A stretch of 64,000 nucleotides of DNA from Desulforamulus profundi (GCF_002607855.1 NZ_AWQQ01000006.1:14356-78355); one strand, 5' to 3'. Positions 47,756 through 58,812 are shown, counted from the first letter of the stretch. Notes: a model not told the origin generated them from the letters alone. A program made the numbers and translations.

Positions 47756-48272
47756 GCTTTGCCTCCTTTCTGAAGTTACTTGCTATGATTTCTGCCAGGG
47801 AACATGGCTTAACCTGTAGCCTGATTAATGAACCGGCCGGAAAGTAATCCTTGAAGTCAAAGCGCTGTCCCCTGTAAACCAGCGCATGCCCGGTCAGAGG
47901 CGTAAAAGCCAGGTTGATCTCTTTAAACCGCCGGTCTAAGCCAGACAGTACATACACACCATTATGGTTTTCCAGCCTTCCTTCTTCCGGCAAAAAGGGA
48001 GTTCCTATGCCCAGGGCCTTAAAGGTGGTGGAAGTCAGCAACAAATCATTCCCCGGTACAAGAACAAAATGCTCCTGCACCGGGGTCTTGTTAACGGAGT
48101 GAATATATTCAATGGTAAAACTTTTATCAAACAACACCGGTAACAGGAGAACCGGTTCTCCCTGCTGACTGCTCATAAGCAGGGTGGGCAGCGGTACGAA
48201 TAAAAAAGTTAGCAGGATAATTGATACCAGCACCCAGGTTCTTGCGGCCCGCTGCCTGACCAAACCTGTCAT
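47742..48272 (-). CDS. DUF1850 protein of a TAXI-TRAP operon
   Basis: 176 aa with an N-terminal membrane anchor (TWVLVSIILLTFLFVPLPTL) and an extracytoplasmic DUF1850 domain (FTIEYIHSVNKTPVQEHF). Family members regularly sit between TAXI binding protein and TRAP permease genes; role unknown. Overlaps the permease start by 14 nt. Intact. Confidence 0.82.
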   Translation of the reverse strand: MTGLVRQRAARTWVLVSIILLTFLFVPLPTLLMSSQQGEPVLLLPVLFDKSFTIEYIHSVNKTPVQEHFVLVPGNDLLLTSTTFKALGIGTPFLPEEGRLENHNGVYVLSGLDRRFKEINLAFTPLTGHALVYRGQRFDFKDYFPAGSLIRLQVKPCSLAEIIASNFRKEAKLDRS

Positions 48273-48287
48273 TCTTACAGCAATCCC

Positions 48288-49271
48288 TTACTTCTCGCTA
48301 AAGTATTTCTCTGCCCCCGGGTGCATGGGAATGGAAATACCGTCTTTGGCGGATTCTTTACTAATCAGCTTGCCTACGTTATGGGCAGCTTTCAGCTTTT
48401 CTAAATTGGTAAAGATTGCTTTGGTAATATCGTAAGCGGTTTGTTCGTCCATTTTATCGGTTACCACCAGCATGGCCTTGGCGCCCAGGGAAGTGACATC
48501 TTTATCCTGGTTGGGATAGGTGCCTGCCGGGATCACCACTTTGGAGTAGAAAGGATATTTCTTGGTCAGTTGATCTGCTTTATCATCGGCAATGGGCAAC
48601 AGAACCACCTTGTGCTGGGCAGAAATGTCCTGGATGGCAGCGGTGGGGAAACCGGCGGTGACAAAGGCGGCGTCAATGTTGCCATCTTTCAGGCCGTTGG
48701 CTGCCTCCGCAAAGGACAGGTACTGGGGTTTGATGTCTGCAAAGGATAATCCGTGCGCTTCCAGCACGTGCTGGGCATTGACGGTGACGCTGCTGCCGGC
48801 GGCACCTACAGCCACTTTCTTGCCCTTCAGGTCGGCAATACTCTTAATGCCGGTCTTGTCCAAAGTGACCACCTGGATGGTTTCCGGATATATGGCAGCC
48901 AGGGCCTTCAACCCTTCAACTTTCTTGTCTTTAAACAGTTCAGTACCGCTGGCTGCATAATAGGCAATGTCGTTTTGCACAAAGGCAATTTGTACGTTGC
49001 CCTGGGTTAACAAGTTTACGTTGGCCACGGAAGCCCCGGTTGACTGGGCGGTGGCGTTGGCGCCGGGGAGGTTCTTATTTAAAATTTCGGCAATGGCACC
49101 GCCCAGGGGGTAATAGACACCTGCTGTACCTCCGGTAGCAATGTTAATAAACTTCTTTTCCGCTTTTTCCGCTGCTTTTTGCTCCCCGGATTGGGAGCAT
49201 CCGGTAATCAAGAGCGCCAGCATGGTAATGGCTGCCAGCAGGGCCAGTCCCTTTTTTTTCATTTTCAGCAT
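48288..49271 (-). CDS. TAXI family TRAP solute-binding lipoprotein
   Basis: Extracytoplasmic substrate-binding subunit, 327 aa. Lipobox LLITGC (residues 20-25), then INIATGGTAGVYYPLGGAIA and STGASVANVNLLTQGNVQIA, typical of TAXI proteins. Delivers substrate to the fused permease; substrate not predictable. AAGGAGAGG precedes the ATG; a run of nine Gs lies about 60 nt upstream. Intact. Confidence 0.92.
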   Translation of the reverse strand: MLKMKKKGLALLAAITMLALLITGCSQSGEQKAAEKAEKKFINIATGGTAGVYYPLGGAIAEILNKNLPGANATAQSTGASVANVNLLTQGNVQIAFVQNDIAYYAASGTELFKDKKVEGLKALAAIYPETIQVVTLDKTGIKSIADLKGKKVAVGAAGSSVTVNAQHVLEAHGLSFADIKPQYLSFAEAANGLKDGNIDAAFVTAGFPTAAIQDISAQHKVVLLPIADDKADQLTKKYPFYSKVVIPAGTYPNQDKDVTSLGAKAMLVVTDKMDEQTAYDITKAIFTNLEKLKAAHNVGKLISKESAKDGISIPMHPGAEKYFSEK

Positions 49272-49413
49272 GTGATCCTCTCCTTGTTATAATTTGGTTT
49301 GGTTAGTGTGAATCAGACTGTAGTTCTTGCCACCCCCCCCCTTTGACAAACGATTCATCCAATTGTTTGGCTGTCTAGTTTTTGATGCATATATACTATT
49401 TTCTATAAGCAAC

Positions 49414-49446
49414 AAAAATCCTGCTATGCACAATAGCAGGATTTTT
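49414..49446. terminator. Bidirectional terminator
   Basis: AAAAATCCTGCTA/TAGCAGGATTTTT perfect stem, after the MFS gene on the minus strand. Confidence 0.9.
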
Positions 49447-49457
49447 GTATTTATTTT

Positions 49458-50607
49458 TTATCCTTTTTTAGAAGCAGCGGGTTTGACTCTTTTTACCACC
49501 AGCAGGTTAAAAGCCATCACCGCCACTACTACCAGCCCGGCAGAGGCAGCATACAAAAATTGCGGCCCAAAGTGGTCCATTAGGAACCCGCCCAGTAAGG
49601 ATCCCGCAATGCCTGCCAGCCCGCCCCCGAAGGTTGCCAGCAGACCTTGCCCGCTGGCCCGCAGGCCCGGCGGCACAATCTTACCGATGAAAGAAACCCC
49701 TGCCATGTAAAACAGGCCAAAGGACAGTCCGTGCAACAGCTGGATGACGATAATCAGGTCCGGGTCGCCGGTGACGGCAAACAGGAACCAGCGCAGCGCA
49801 TAGATTCCGGCCGCCAGGGCCAGCAGCACCACTTCGTTGTAACGAGCCAGCAGCAGGCCAAACAAGGCAAAGACGGGAATCTCGCTCAGGGGCCCTGTTG
49901 TCCAGGCCCAGCCTACCTCGGCCTCGGTGCCGCCAATGCTTCGTATTAAAATACCCATAAAGGCATCATTGGCTTTATTGGTGGTATTGACCAGCGCCAT
50001 GAAAATCAGGACATACAGTACTTCCCGCCTCTTCAACAGTTCCTTGAATTGTGAGGAGGTGGCTGTCTTGCAGGAGGGCGATACGTCCTTGACCAGAAAT
50101 ATGAGGAATATGGAAAACAGCATTAGACCCTGGTACAACACCTTCATCCACTCAATGCCCACCACTGCCAGCAGTTCCCCGGCGGCCAAAGCGGTAACGG
50201 CAAAACCCAGGGACCCCCAGAGGCGGTAGCTGCCAAAATGTTTTCCTGTCTCCTTGGAATTGGCCAGGATCAGGCAGTCCAACTGGGGAAAGGAGGGCAG
50301 GAAGAAGGCATAGAAGCCGATCAGGGTCGGGACAAGCAGGCTGAAGGAACGCAAATGAAACAGCAGGAAACTGAATAACAGGCAAGCGGTAAACTGCAGC
50401 AAGAGGAGCTTCTTTACTGTCTGCAACCGGTCACTGAGATAGCCCCAGGGAGATTGAACCAGGATTGAGACACAGGTCCCAGGGCCAATAAAATCCCGAT
50501 TTGGCCGTTGGTCAAGCCTTGGGAGTCAAAATACAACGGCAAAAAGGCACAATAATCCCCACCGTGGTGAAATAAAAAAAGATAAGGAGCTTCATTTTCC
50601 ACTGCAA
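49458..50607 (-). CDS. MFS transporter (MFS_1-like), two frameshifts
   Basis: Twelve-helix permease of the LacY/nucleoside-permease-like group, about 384 aa. With a T restored at 50541-50545 and a G at about 50473 the N-terminus reads MKLLIFFYFTTVGIIVPFLP LYF and ALGPVVSILVQSPWGYLSDR, the usual helix 1-2 region; NTTNKANDAFMGILIRS and GLSFGLFYMAGVSFIGK follow. Start is TTG 50605-50607 (GGGAGATGG upstream), 4 codons before an internal ATG. Substrate unknown; deoC lies upstream. Confidence 0.8.
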
Positions 50608-50658
50608 AATTTTCCATCTCCCGAACAAAGGGTGCTTTTGCCCTTTGGCATTCGCTGC

Positions 50659-51306
50659 CTATTCTGTGACGATCTTCACCCCACTGCTGGTACCAATGCG
50701 GTTGGCGCCGGCCTCCACCATTTGTAAGGCCTCAACTGCGGTTTTGATACCGCCGGAGGCTTTCACTCCCATGGTTTCCCCGATGGTCCGCCGCATCAGG
50801 GCCACATCTTCCGGGGTGGCCCCGCCTGTGCCGAAACCGGTGGATGTCTTCACAAAATGGGCCCCGGCCCTTTGGGCCAGGCGGCAGGCTATCACCTTTT
50901 CTTCCTCCGTCAGGCAGCAGGTCTCAATGATCACTTTTACTATATGTCCACCGGCTGCCTGGACAACCGAGGCGATGTCCCGCTCTACATATGCATGGTC
51001 CTTTGCTTTTAAAGCCCCTATGTTGATAACCATATCAAATTCAGTTGCCCCGTGCATGAGGGCCTGGGCAGTTTCAAAGGCCTTTGCCTCCGGGGTGGTG
51101 GCCCCCAAGGGAAAGCCGATGACGGCACAAACCGGAACCCCGCTGTTTTTAAGCAGTTCCACCGCCAACTTCACATAGCAGGGATTTACACAAACTGAGG
51201 CAAAGCGGTACTCCCTGGCTTCCTGGCAGAGTTTTTCAATTTCTTCCGGGGTGGCCGCTGTCTTAAGCAGGGTATGGTCGATGAATTGATTTAGTCTATT
51301 GTTCAT
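50659..51306 (-). CDS. deoC: Deoxyribose-phosphate aldolase
   Basis: Class I aldolase splitting 2-deoxyribose-5-P into glyceraldehyde-3-P and acetaldehyde. 215 aa. [15 protein letters not shown], and the Schiff-base lysine in [18 protein letters not shown]; the second active-site lysine is in VKASGGIKT. Intact. Confidence 0.96.
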   Translation of the reverse strand: MNNRLNQFIDHTLLKTAATPEEIEKLCQEAREYRFASVCVNPCYVKLAVELLKNSGVPVCAVIGFPLGATTPEAKAFETAQALMHGATEFDMVINIGALKAKDHAYVERDIASVVQAAGGHIVKVIIETCCLTEEEKVIACRLAQRAGAHFVKTSTGFGTGGATPEDVALMRRTIGETMGVKASGGIKTAVEALQMVEAGANRIGTSSGVKIVTE

Positions 51307-51351
51307 TTGTTTCTCCCCTTAAATTGTGTAAGGATCTAAACCCAATCAGAA

Positions 51352-52268
51352 CTATTTTACCTGGAAAAATCTGTTTTGTTCCCGGGGGACGATCATTTGC
51401 AAATGATGGTACAGGTTTATAAATTCCCCCGGCAGTTGTCCCCCGTACTCACCGTCCAGATTGATGCCAATGGCTTTGTCCGCCTGAACGTGAATTTTTT
51501 TCGCCTGGGCATATAAAACTGTCGGATCGTTGAGGTGCTGGCCCCGCAACGCGGCATTGGCCAGATGGATAAAGTTAATGACGTTCGTTTTCTTAATAAT
51601 TATTAAGTCAAACATGCCGTCATTTACCGACGCCTGGGGGCCAACCGGTTAAACCCCCCTACCGAACTTGTGTTGGCAATTAAAAACAGCATGGCTTCAC
51701 CATCATAGCACTCTTCATCATACTGAATTCGCATCCATGACGGTCGCATGTGGGGCAGTTTTTCAATGCCCTTCAGGTAATAGGCTAGCTGACCAATAAT
51801 TGTTTTTAATTTACTGGGGACTTCGTAGGTTAATTCGGTCAATGTCCCTCCGGCGGCAATATTGATAAAAAACCGGTGATTGTTTAATTTGCCAATGTCC
51901 ATGGGAATCGTAAAGCCATCCGATAGTATTTTGCAAATCTCATCAACCGTTCGAGGAATGCCCATGGCTGCTGCCAGATCGTTGGTTGTGCCAAAGGGAA
52001 GGATGCCAAACCGGGGCCGGAAATCCCCTTCGGCCAGGCCGTTAACAACTTCATGAACAGTGCCGTCCCCACCTGCCGCCAGGACCAGGTCAAATTGCTG
52101 TTCCGCCGCTGCCTTTGCCGCCTGGGTTGCGGAACCGGGTCCTGTGGTGGCGTGGCAGACCGTTTCATACCCGCTTTCCTTCAGACAGCTAAGGATTTGG
52201 GGCAAATGGCGCTGCACCTGCTCTCTGCCTGCGGTGGGATTATAAATGATTTTTACTTGTTTTGCCAT
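51352..52268 (-). CDS. Diacylglycerol/lipid kinase family protein, frameshifted
   Basis: DagK/YegS-type kinase, about 305 aa. Nucleotide-binding loop LVLAAGGDGTVHEVVNGL, KIIYNPTAGRE at the N-terminus and GILPFGTTNDLAAA. One C restored in the run at 51636-51640 gives FNRLAPQASVNDGMFDLII and joins the C-terminal beta domain. Likely phosphorylates diacylglycerol or a related lipid. Confidence 0.87.
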
Positions 52269-52392
52269 TGTATCACCTTACTATAGTATGGAGCTGATTA
52301 TTAATAATAATACAAAAGCACTGATGTGGACAATCTTACCAAATATAAATTCGTGCCGTAAGGGAAATATCTAATTATTGAGGTGAAAGCCT

Positions 52393-52857
52393 ATGAACAG
52401 AGGGATTCTCACAGCTGTTGCTTCTATTGGAATTGCTCAACTTCTTAAGGTGCCCATCAAAAAATTAGAAACCAGGCAATGGGACTGGTCTGCTGTCACA
52501 CAGCCGGGAGGAATGCCAAGTTCCCACTCCGCAGGGGTGACCTCCCTGGCGACCTACGTGGCTTTGGAGCGTAGTGTGAAAACCATTGATTTTGCCATTT
52601 CCGCCATCTTCGGCCTGATTGTTATGTATGATGCCATGGGAATCCGCCGCCATGCGGGAGAAATTGCCATCGAAGTCAATGAACTGGACGTGCAGGTGGA
52701 AAAATTGGCCGGTAAAACCCCCGGGGTTTATCACGAAAAGCGCAAGGAAAAATTAAAAGAAGTACTGGGACACCAGCCCGCAGAAGTCTTCTGGGGATCT
52801 GTTCTGGGCGTTTGCCTGGGTGCTTTCAGTTACGTTATTAAGCAAAGGCGTGGGTAG
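52393..52857 (+). CDS. Divergent PAP2 (DUF212/YuiD) membrane protein
   Basis: 154 aa, related to acid phosphatase/vanadium haloperoxidase proteins. TQPGGMPSSHSAGVTSLATY and MYDAMGIRRHAGEIA hold the phosphatase-like SSH and RRH motifs. Membrane helices at both ends. Plus strand, ribosome site GAGGTG before the ATG. Physiological substrate unknown. Confidence 0.88.
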   Translation: MNRGILTAVASIGIAQLLKVPIKKLETRQWDWSAVTQPGGMPSSHSAGVTSLATYVALERSVKTIDFAISAIFGLIVMYDAMGIRRHAGEIAIEVNELDVQVEKLAGKTPGVYHEKRKEKLKEVLGHQPAEVFWGSVLGVCLGAFSYVIKQRRG

Positions 52858-52983
52858 TTTATTTATAAATTGGCTGCCCCTGAATAATCTGCCAGCAGAA
52901 CCAACGGAAATTAAAGAAGAAAAGTTGGAAACCCCTTTTAAACCGGCCAAAGCCCATGGAGAGTTTTTTTCTATTGATTTTCT

Positions 52984-55175
52984 CTATTGTAATTTAAATT
53001 TGGACAGCGCTTCTGCAAGGGCATGGTTGATTAAACCATCACTGTCCGTGTTCTGATCCCTGAGGTATTTTGATAGATCTTTCTTCGAAACTTTACCGCT
53101 TTTTTCCTTTCCCCTTCTTTCATTAAAGGCAGCCAGTTTTTCCCTGTAACCGCAGCGGCAGACAAAGATTTGCCCTTCTCCTTCACCATGCAGTTCCAGT
53201 CTTTTATGGCAATGGGGGCACCTCGCATTGGTTGTTTTACTAAGACCTTTTCGATAGCCGCATTCCCTGTCCTGGCAAACCAGCATTTTGCCCTTTTTGC
53301 CGTTCACCTCAAGCAGCCGCTTGCCACATTCCGGACATTTGCTGCCGGTGAGGTTATCATGCCTGAACTTATTTTCACTGTTCTTAATCTCATGCACAAC
53401 CGCTTTGGCATAGTTCTTTATTTCGCTGATAAAATTGTTTTTACTGAGAATTCCTTTGGATATAGACTCCAGCTTCTGTTCCCACTCCGCCGTTAGAGCA
53501 GGGGACCTTAAATCCTCCGGCACCAGCTCCAGAAGTTGCTTACCCTTGGAGGTGATAAAAATATGCTTCCCCTTCTTTTCAATCAAGAAACTGTTAAACA
53601 GCTTCTCAATAACATCCGCCCTGGTGGCCACCGTGCCAAGCCCGCCCGTCTTCCCAATGGTTTTAATTAAATCCGCATTTTCATTGGCCATATATTTTAC
53701 CGGATTTTCCATGGCGGAGAGCAGGCTTCCCTCAGTAAACGGCTCCGGCGGCCGGGTCTCCCCTTTGGTTTGAGATAATGATACGATATTTAAAATATCG
53801 CCTTTATCAATATTCGGTAATCTTTGCTCTGAAAGGGTGTCCTGTGAATCCTCTTCCTCAAAATTATTTTCATAAACATCTTTCCAACCCTGGGCGATCA
53901 CAATTTTTCCCCTGGCAATAAAAAGCTCCCCCCAATTTTAGCTTTTATTGTAGTCTGCTCGTACTCAAAAGGAGGGTACAAAACCGCCAGAAACCGTTTA
54001 ACCACCAGGTCGTATATTTTTCTTTCCTTATCATTTAGGGCGCCCAGGAAAGCCGGCTGCTCCGTGGGTATAATGGCATGGTGATCCGAAACCTTACTGT
54101 TATCAACAAAGGATTTGTTTGCCTTGATTGGGCTCCTTATTATTTTGGCGGCAATTTTGGCGTAAGGGGTGTCCCCGCAGGCTTTAACCCGGTCCTTTAA
54201 GGTATCAACGATATCCGTTGAGATATATCTGGAATCCGTTCTCGGATAGGTGAGTAACTTATGCTGTTCATACAACCTTTGCATAATAGAAAGGGTTTCC
54301 TTGGCGGAATAACCAAAGAGTTTGTTGGCGTCCCGCTGCAGTTCTGTTAGGTCATATAACTGTGGGGAGAAGGTTTTTTTGTAGGCCTTCTCCACCTCTA
54401 CAACCTCAGCATGTTTATTTTTTAAAGATACAAGAATCCTTTCGCATTGATCCTGGTCAAATGTTTTGAAATCTTTTGTTTTACTGTCCTGCCAGGTTAG
54501 CTTCAGGTTACCCGTCACAGCGGTGATCCCGTAAAAAGTCCTGGTTTTAAAGTTCCTGATCTCCTCTTCCCTTTTGGCAATGATAGCAAGAGTCGGCGTT
54601 TGTACTCTGCCACAGGAAAGTTGCGCGTTATGCTTGCAGGTTAAAGCACGGGTGGCATTAATCCCCACCAGCCAATCGGCCTCCGCACGGGCAACCGCCG
54701 ATGCATAGAGATTTTCATACTCCTTACCGCTTCTCAGATTGTTAAAACCGTCTTTTATGGCCTTATCTGTGACGGAAGAGATCCAAAGGCGTTTAATGGG
54801 CTTCTTTACCTGTGCCTTTTCGATGACCCACCTGGCAACGAGCTCCCCCTCACGGCCCGCATCCGTGGCGATGACAATATCTCTGACGTCTTTACGATTC
54901 ATTTGCTCTTTAACAGTATAAAATTGCTTGCCGCTTTGCTTAATAACAACCAGCTTTAACTGTGCCGGCAGCATCGGTAAATCTTCTATTCGCCATGACT
55001 TGTATTTTTCGTCATAGGCCTCAGGGTCGGCCAATGTCACCAGATGGCCCAGTGCCCAGGTAACGATATGCTGCTCTCCCTCAAAATAGCCGTTGCCTTT
55101 CTTGTTACAGTGCAAAACCCTCGCTAAATCCCTTCCTACGGAAGGCTTTTCAGCCAGTATCAAACTCTTGCTCAT
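52984..55175 (-). CDS. topB: DNA topoisomerase III, frameshifted
   Basis: Type IA topoisomerase, about 730 aa. Toprim domain (SLILAEKPSVGRDLARVL; ATDAGREGELVARW), catalytic Tyr in LLTYPRTDSRYIS, and C-terminal zinc ribbons (CPECGKRLLEVNGKKGK, CPHCHKRLELHGEGE). The frame breaks in the G6 run at 53928-53933; a seventh G gives IGGELFIARGKIVIAQGWKD. In the accessory-rich half but flanked by core genes. Confidence 0.93.
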
Positions 55176-55375
55176 GGTAAATGATCCTTTCCAAAACGAA
55201 TGGTAATAACCTTTATAATTTTTATTTTACCAGGTCGGGTAAATAAAATAAAACCCCCGCCAATCCGGGGCGTAAGGAATTACTGAACGCCAATTGTTAT
55301 TTAAGTCAGTTTTTGGTGCATTTTTCTTGACGAATCCTTTGTTCAGGGTTGCCGCTCTCTTGTTTCGATTTTTAT

Positions 55376-56218
55376 TTATAAATGTAACGCTGCCAAATCC
55401 ACCCTTGGTACCAGCCCTTCTTGCGAGGCCCGGCTGAGCAGGGATGCTACCGCCTTATACCCTGTCTCGCCTATATTCTCTGTGAACTCGTTTACGTAAA
55501 GTTTGATGTGCGCTTGTACTACTTCGGGGGACAACTCTTGGGCATGGTGTAGCACGTACTGCTGTGACTCCTCCGGGTGTGCCCACGCATATTTGACCGA
55601 TGCCCGAATCCAGCCGGCGATTGCAGATAGATCCAGTGACCGACGGGCGATAATCGCTCCCAGCGGGATGGGCAGGTTGGTATCAGCCTCCCACCAACTG
55701 CCTAAGTCGGCCAAGAGGTGTAGCCCATATAAAGGATAGGTAAAGCGTGCCTCATGGATCACAAGCCCAGCATCAACCAAACCTTCACGCACCGCCGGCA
55801 TAATCTCGTGAAACGGCAGGACTACAATCTCGCCCACTCCCCCTGGCACATGTTGAGCTGCCCATAACCGAAAAAGTAAGTAAGCGGTTGATCGTTCACT
55901 TGGTACCGCCACCCGTCTGTTGGCTAGCACTGCTGGATCCTTGGTGCTACCCACTCTGTTTGACGTCAGTACCAGTGGCCCGCAGCCTCTACCCAACGCG
56001 CCCCCACATGGCAGCAGCGCGTACTCGGATAATACCCACGGTAGAGCCGCGCACGAGATCTTGACTACCTCCGTCCCGTCGGGGCCGGCTGCCAGACTGT
56101 TCGTGATGTCGATATCAGCGTAGGTGACATCAAGCTTAGGTGCACCGGGTATTAGTCCGTGTACCCAAGCGTGAAAAATAAACGTGTCGTTGGGGCAAGG
56201 AGAGAAGGCAATTTTCAT
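55376..56218 (-). CDS. mqnD: 1,4-dihydroxy-6-naphthoate synthase (futalosine pathway)
   Basis: Converts cyclic dehypoxanthinyl futalosine to 1,4-dihydroxy-6-naphthoate in menaquinone synthesis. 280 aa, periplasmic-binding-protein fold. The N-terminus MKIAFSPCPNDTFIFHAWVH is the MqnD signature and separates it from MqnA. Intact. Its ATG overlaps the mqnB stop by 4 nt. Menaquinone is the electron carrier for DsrM, so this gene links to sulfate respiration. Confidence 0.93.
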   Translation of the reverse strand: MKIAFSPCPNDTFIFHAWVHGLIPGAPKLDVTYADIDITNSLAAGPDGTEVVKISCAALPWVLSEYALLPCGGALGRGCGPLVLTSNRVGSTKDPAVLANRRVAVPSERSTAYLLFRLWAAQHVPGGVGEIVVLPFHEIMPAVREGLVDAGLVIHEARFTYPLYGLHLLADLGSWWEADTNLPIPLGAIIARRSLDLSAIAGWIRASVKYAWAHPEESQQYVLHHAQELSPEVVQAHIKLYVNEFTENIGETGYKAVASLLSRASQEGLVPRVDLAALHL

Positions 56219-56919
56219 AGTAGCACCTCCGACAATACTGAGCTAGCAGCTTCCAGAACGTCTAGAGCCTCTTTGATTCGCCATGCAGCCCGATCCCGTG
56301 GACCGACCATGTTTGAGATAGCGCGAATCTCCAGAACTGGCAAACCGCAATCATGAGCCGCGAGTGCCACGCCATACCCCTCCATAGCTTCGGCAGTGGC
56401 CCCTGGCACCCTTGCAGCCAGTTCGGTGGCGCTCGTAGCCGTACCCGTAACGGTTGATACAGTGAGCACAGGACCGGTATTGACTGGCAGCTTAGCCGCT
56501 AGCAGCGCCCCAGTAACCCGGTCCACCAGGCTAGCATCGACCTGGACGCGGGTGGAGCCGAAGCCCAACTCATCCAAACTACAAAAACCTTCTGGGGTCT
56601 CCACTCCCAAGTCAGCGGCGACGATCTCGTTCGCCACCACGAGTGAACCCACCTCAGCTCTACCAGGAAAGCCTCCACCGATACCAGCGCTGACAACCAA
56701 GCTATATTCGGCAGTTGCCAACACCTTAGCCGTGTTAACTGCGGCCGCTACCGGGCCGACACCCGCCACCAAGACGTCAACCCTTGTATCGCTGTGTAGC
56801 CCCCGCAACACGGCATCCCTCTCCGCCGAAACAGCGGTCATTACAAGGACGCGCATCCCGGGTTGCCGTCTGCGAGAACTTGAAACATGTGGTTTTTCTG
56901 CTTTTTGATCTAAATTCAT
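56215..56919 (-). CDS. mqnB: Futalosine hydrolase
   Basis: Removes hypoxanthine from futalosine. Nucleoside phosphorylase fold: MRVLVMTAVSAERDAVLRGL, GVGPVAAAVNTAKVLA, SAGIGGGFPGRAEVGS and ATAEAMEGYGVALAA. 234 aa from the first ATG, or about 213 from an internal MRVLVMTAV start, which looks like the native N-terminus. mqnA, mqnC and mqnE are not in the window. Intact. Confidence 0.9.
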   Translation of the reverse strand: MNLDQKAEKPHVSSSRRRQPGMRVLVMTAVSAERDAVLRGLHSDTRVDVLVAGVGPVAAAVNTAKVLATAEYSLVVSAGIGGGFPGRAEVGSLVVANEIVAADLGVETPEGFCSLDELGFGSTRVQVDASLVDRVTGALLAAKLPVNTGPVLTVSTVTGTATSATELAARVPGATAEAMEGYGVALAAHDCGLPVLEIRAISNMVGPRDRAAWRIKEALDVLEAASSVLSEVLL

Positions 56920-56999
56920 TTCATTCTATCTCCCTTATATTGTCCTTATAATATATAGCCCCCATCCTTATTTACCTCTTAACAAAACATAACTATCCC

Positions 57000-57479
57000 T
57001 CATTTGTGATAAGGTTCATTCTTCAATATCTTAAACCAACGGTATATCTGCTCCATAAGAAGAAGCCTCATCAGTTGGTGGGGAAAAATTAATTTTGATA
57101 TTGATAGTAGCAAATCTGCCCTCTCAACAACAGAAGGTGCCAACCCTACCGACCCTCCAATAATGAAGGTGACGTCACTGCGGCCATTGAGTGCCAGTTC
57201 CTGCAGCTTATCCGCCATTTCTTCGGAGGAGTACATTTTTCCCCGGGGATCCAGGACAATAAGGAAGGTGCCGGGGCGGAGTTTTTTCATTAATCGTTCG
57301 GCTTCTCTTTGGCGGACTTGGTCTTCGATGGCCGGGGAGGCGTTTTCAGGCCAAGGTTCGTCGGGGACTTCGGTGATGTCTAGTTTGGCATAGGGGGTCA
57401 TGCGTTTGAGGTATTCTTTGATGCCTTCAGAGAGGTATTTTTCCTTTAACTTGCCTGCAGCCAAGATGGATATCTTCAT
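57000..57479 (-). CDS. rlmH: 23S rRNA pseudouridine1915 N3-methyltransferase
   Basis: SPOUT methyltransferase modifying helix 69 of 23S rRNA. 159 aa from ATG 57477-57479: MKISILAAGKLKEKYLSEGI, FIIGGSVGLAPSV (SAM knot) and LIFPHQLMRLLLMEQIYRW with C-terminal NEPYHK. Intact; an upstream extension of the frame is not family-like. Confidence 0.96.
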   Translation of the reverse strand: MKISILAAGKLKEKYLSEGIKEYLKRMTPYAKLDITEVPDEPWPENASPAIEDQVRQREAERLMKKLRPGTFLIVLDPRGKMYSSEEMADKLQELALNGRSDVTFIIGGSVGLAPSVVERADLLLSISKLIFPHQLMRLLLMEQIYRWFKILKNEPYHK

Positions 57480-57507
57480 GGCGGTCTCCTTGATTAGGTT
57501 ATTAGAA

Positions 57508-57533
57508 AAGGGCGTGCTTGTGGCACGCCCTTT
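57508..57533 (-). terminator. Terminator after murA
   Basis: AAAGGGCGTGC/GCACGCCCTTT stem, T-rich on the minus strand. Confidence 0.8.
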
Positions 57534-57558
57534 GGTATTTTTTCCCGATGTCGTTGAA

Positions 57559-58812
57559 TTATTCTCTGCGGATGCGGGCACCGAGGCTGGTGAGTTTTTG
57601 TTCGAGATTTGCGTAGCCGCGGTCTACGTAGTTTACGTTGCCGATTTCTGTTTCGCCTTGAGCCATGAGGCCGCTGATGACCAGTGCGGCACCGGCCCGG
57701 AGGTCGGATGCTTTGACTTTGGCTCCCTGCAGGGAAGGAACGCCTTCGATAACAGCCATGCGGCCTTCTACTTTGATGTTGGCGCCCATGCGTTTTAGTT
57801 CATCGGCCACCCGGAAGCGGTTTTCAAAGATGTTTTCTACAATAATGCTGGTACCAGGTACCGTGGATAGGAAGGACATCATTTGAGACTGCATATCGGT
57901 TGGGAAGCCGGGGTAGGGCATGGTTTTGATGTCGATGCTTCTGGGCTGCATGTTGGTTGCTTTAATGTGGAGGGTGTCTTCCCCTTCCAGGACTTCCACA
58001 TTGGCTTCCCGCAGCTTGGCGCTGAGGGGTTCCAGGTGGCGGGGAATGACGTTTTCCAGCAACACATCGCCTCTGCTGGCAGCGGCAGCAACCATGAAGG
58101 TTCCTGCTTCGATGCGGTCGGGAATAATGGAATAGCGGCCGCCCTTTAGGCGATGGAAGCCTTGAATTTTAATCAAATCGGTACCGGCCCCGCGAACTTT
58201 GGCTCCCAGGGCGTTTAAGAAGTTGGCCAGGTCGACAATTTCCGGCTCTTTGGCTGCGTTTTCAATGACTGTCTGGCCCTTGGCCAGGCAGGCTGCCATC
58301 ATGATGTTTTCGGTGGCCCCCACACTGGGAAAGTCCAGGTAAATTCTGCTTCCTGTCAGGCGTCCGGTTTTGCCCTGGATGGAGCCCCTTTCCAGATTTA
58401 ATTCTGCTCCCAGTCCCACCATGCCTTTAAAGTGCAGGTCCATGGGACGAACGCCGATATTGCAGCCTCCGGGCAGGGAGACGGATGCTTTGCCGTAACG
58501 GGCCAACATGGGTCCTAAAAGCAGGTTGGATGCCCGGAGCTGTTTTACCAGTTCGTAGGGCGCTTCCTCCTCTAACCGTTCGGGGCTGTGGAGGGATAAT
58601 GTCTCCTCTGCCAGCCAGCGAATTTTAACACCCATGGTTCCCAGAATTTCTAATAAAATCCGGACATCACTGATATCCGGGACGTTTTCTAAAATAACCT
58701 CATCCTCCGCCAGTAAAGCACCACATAAAATAGCGAGGGAAGCGTTTTTAGCACCACTTATCTTTACCTTGCCCTGGAGCGGTCGTCCTCCTGCAATTAT
58801 AAGTTTGCTCAA
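57559..58812 (-). CDS. murA: UDP-N-acetylglucosamine 1-carboxyvinyltransferase
   Basis: First committed step of peptidoglycan synthesis. 417 aa, intact. Catalytic Cys in SLPGGCNIGVRPMDLH, substrate Lys-Asn in KISGAKNASLAIL, and YPGFPTDMQSQMMSF. Cys (not Asp) at the active site predicts fosfomycin sensitivity. Confidence 0.97.
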   Translation of the reverse strand: MSKLIIAGGRPLQGKVKISGAKNASLAILCGALLAEDEVILENVPDISDVRILLEILGTMGVKIRWLAEETLSLHSPERLEEEAPYELVKQLRASNLLLGPMLARYGKASVSLPGGCNIGVRPMDLHFKGMVGLGAELNLERGSIQGKTGRLTGSRIYLDFPSVGATENIMMAACLAKGQTVIENAAKEPEIVDLANFLNALGAKVRGAGTDLIKIQGFHRLKGGRYSIIPDRIEAGTFMVAAAASRGDVLLENVIPRHLEPLSAKLREANVEVLEGEDTLHIKATNMQPRSIDIKTMPYPGFPTDMQSQMMSFLSTVPGTSIIVENIFENRFRVADELKRMGANIKVEGRMAVIEGVPSLQGAKVKASDLRAGAALVISGLMAQGETEIGNVNYVDRGYANLEQKLTSLGARIRRE

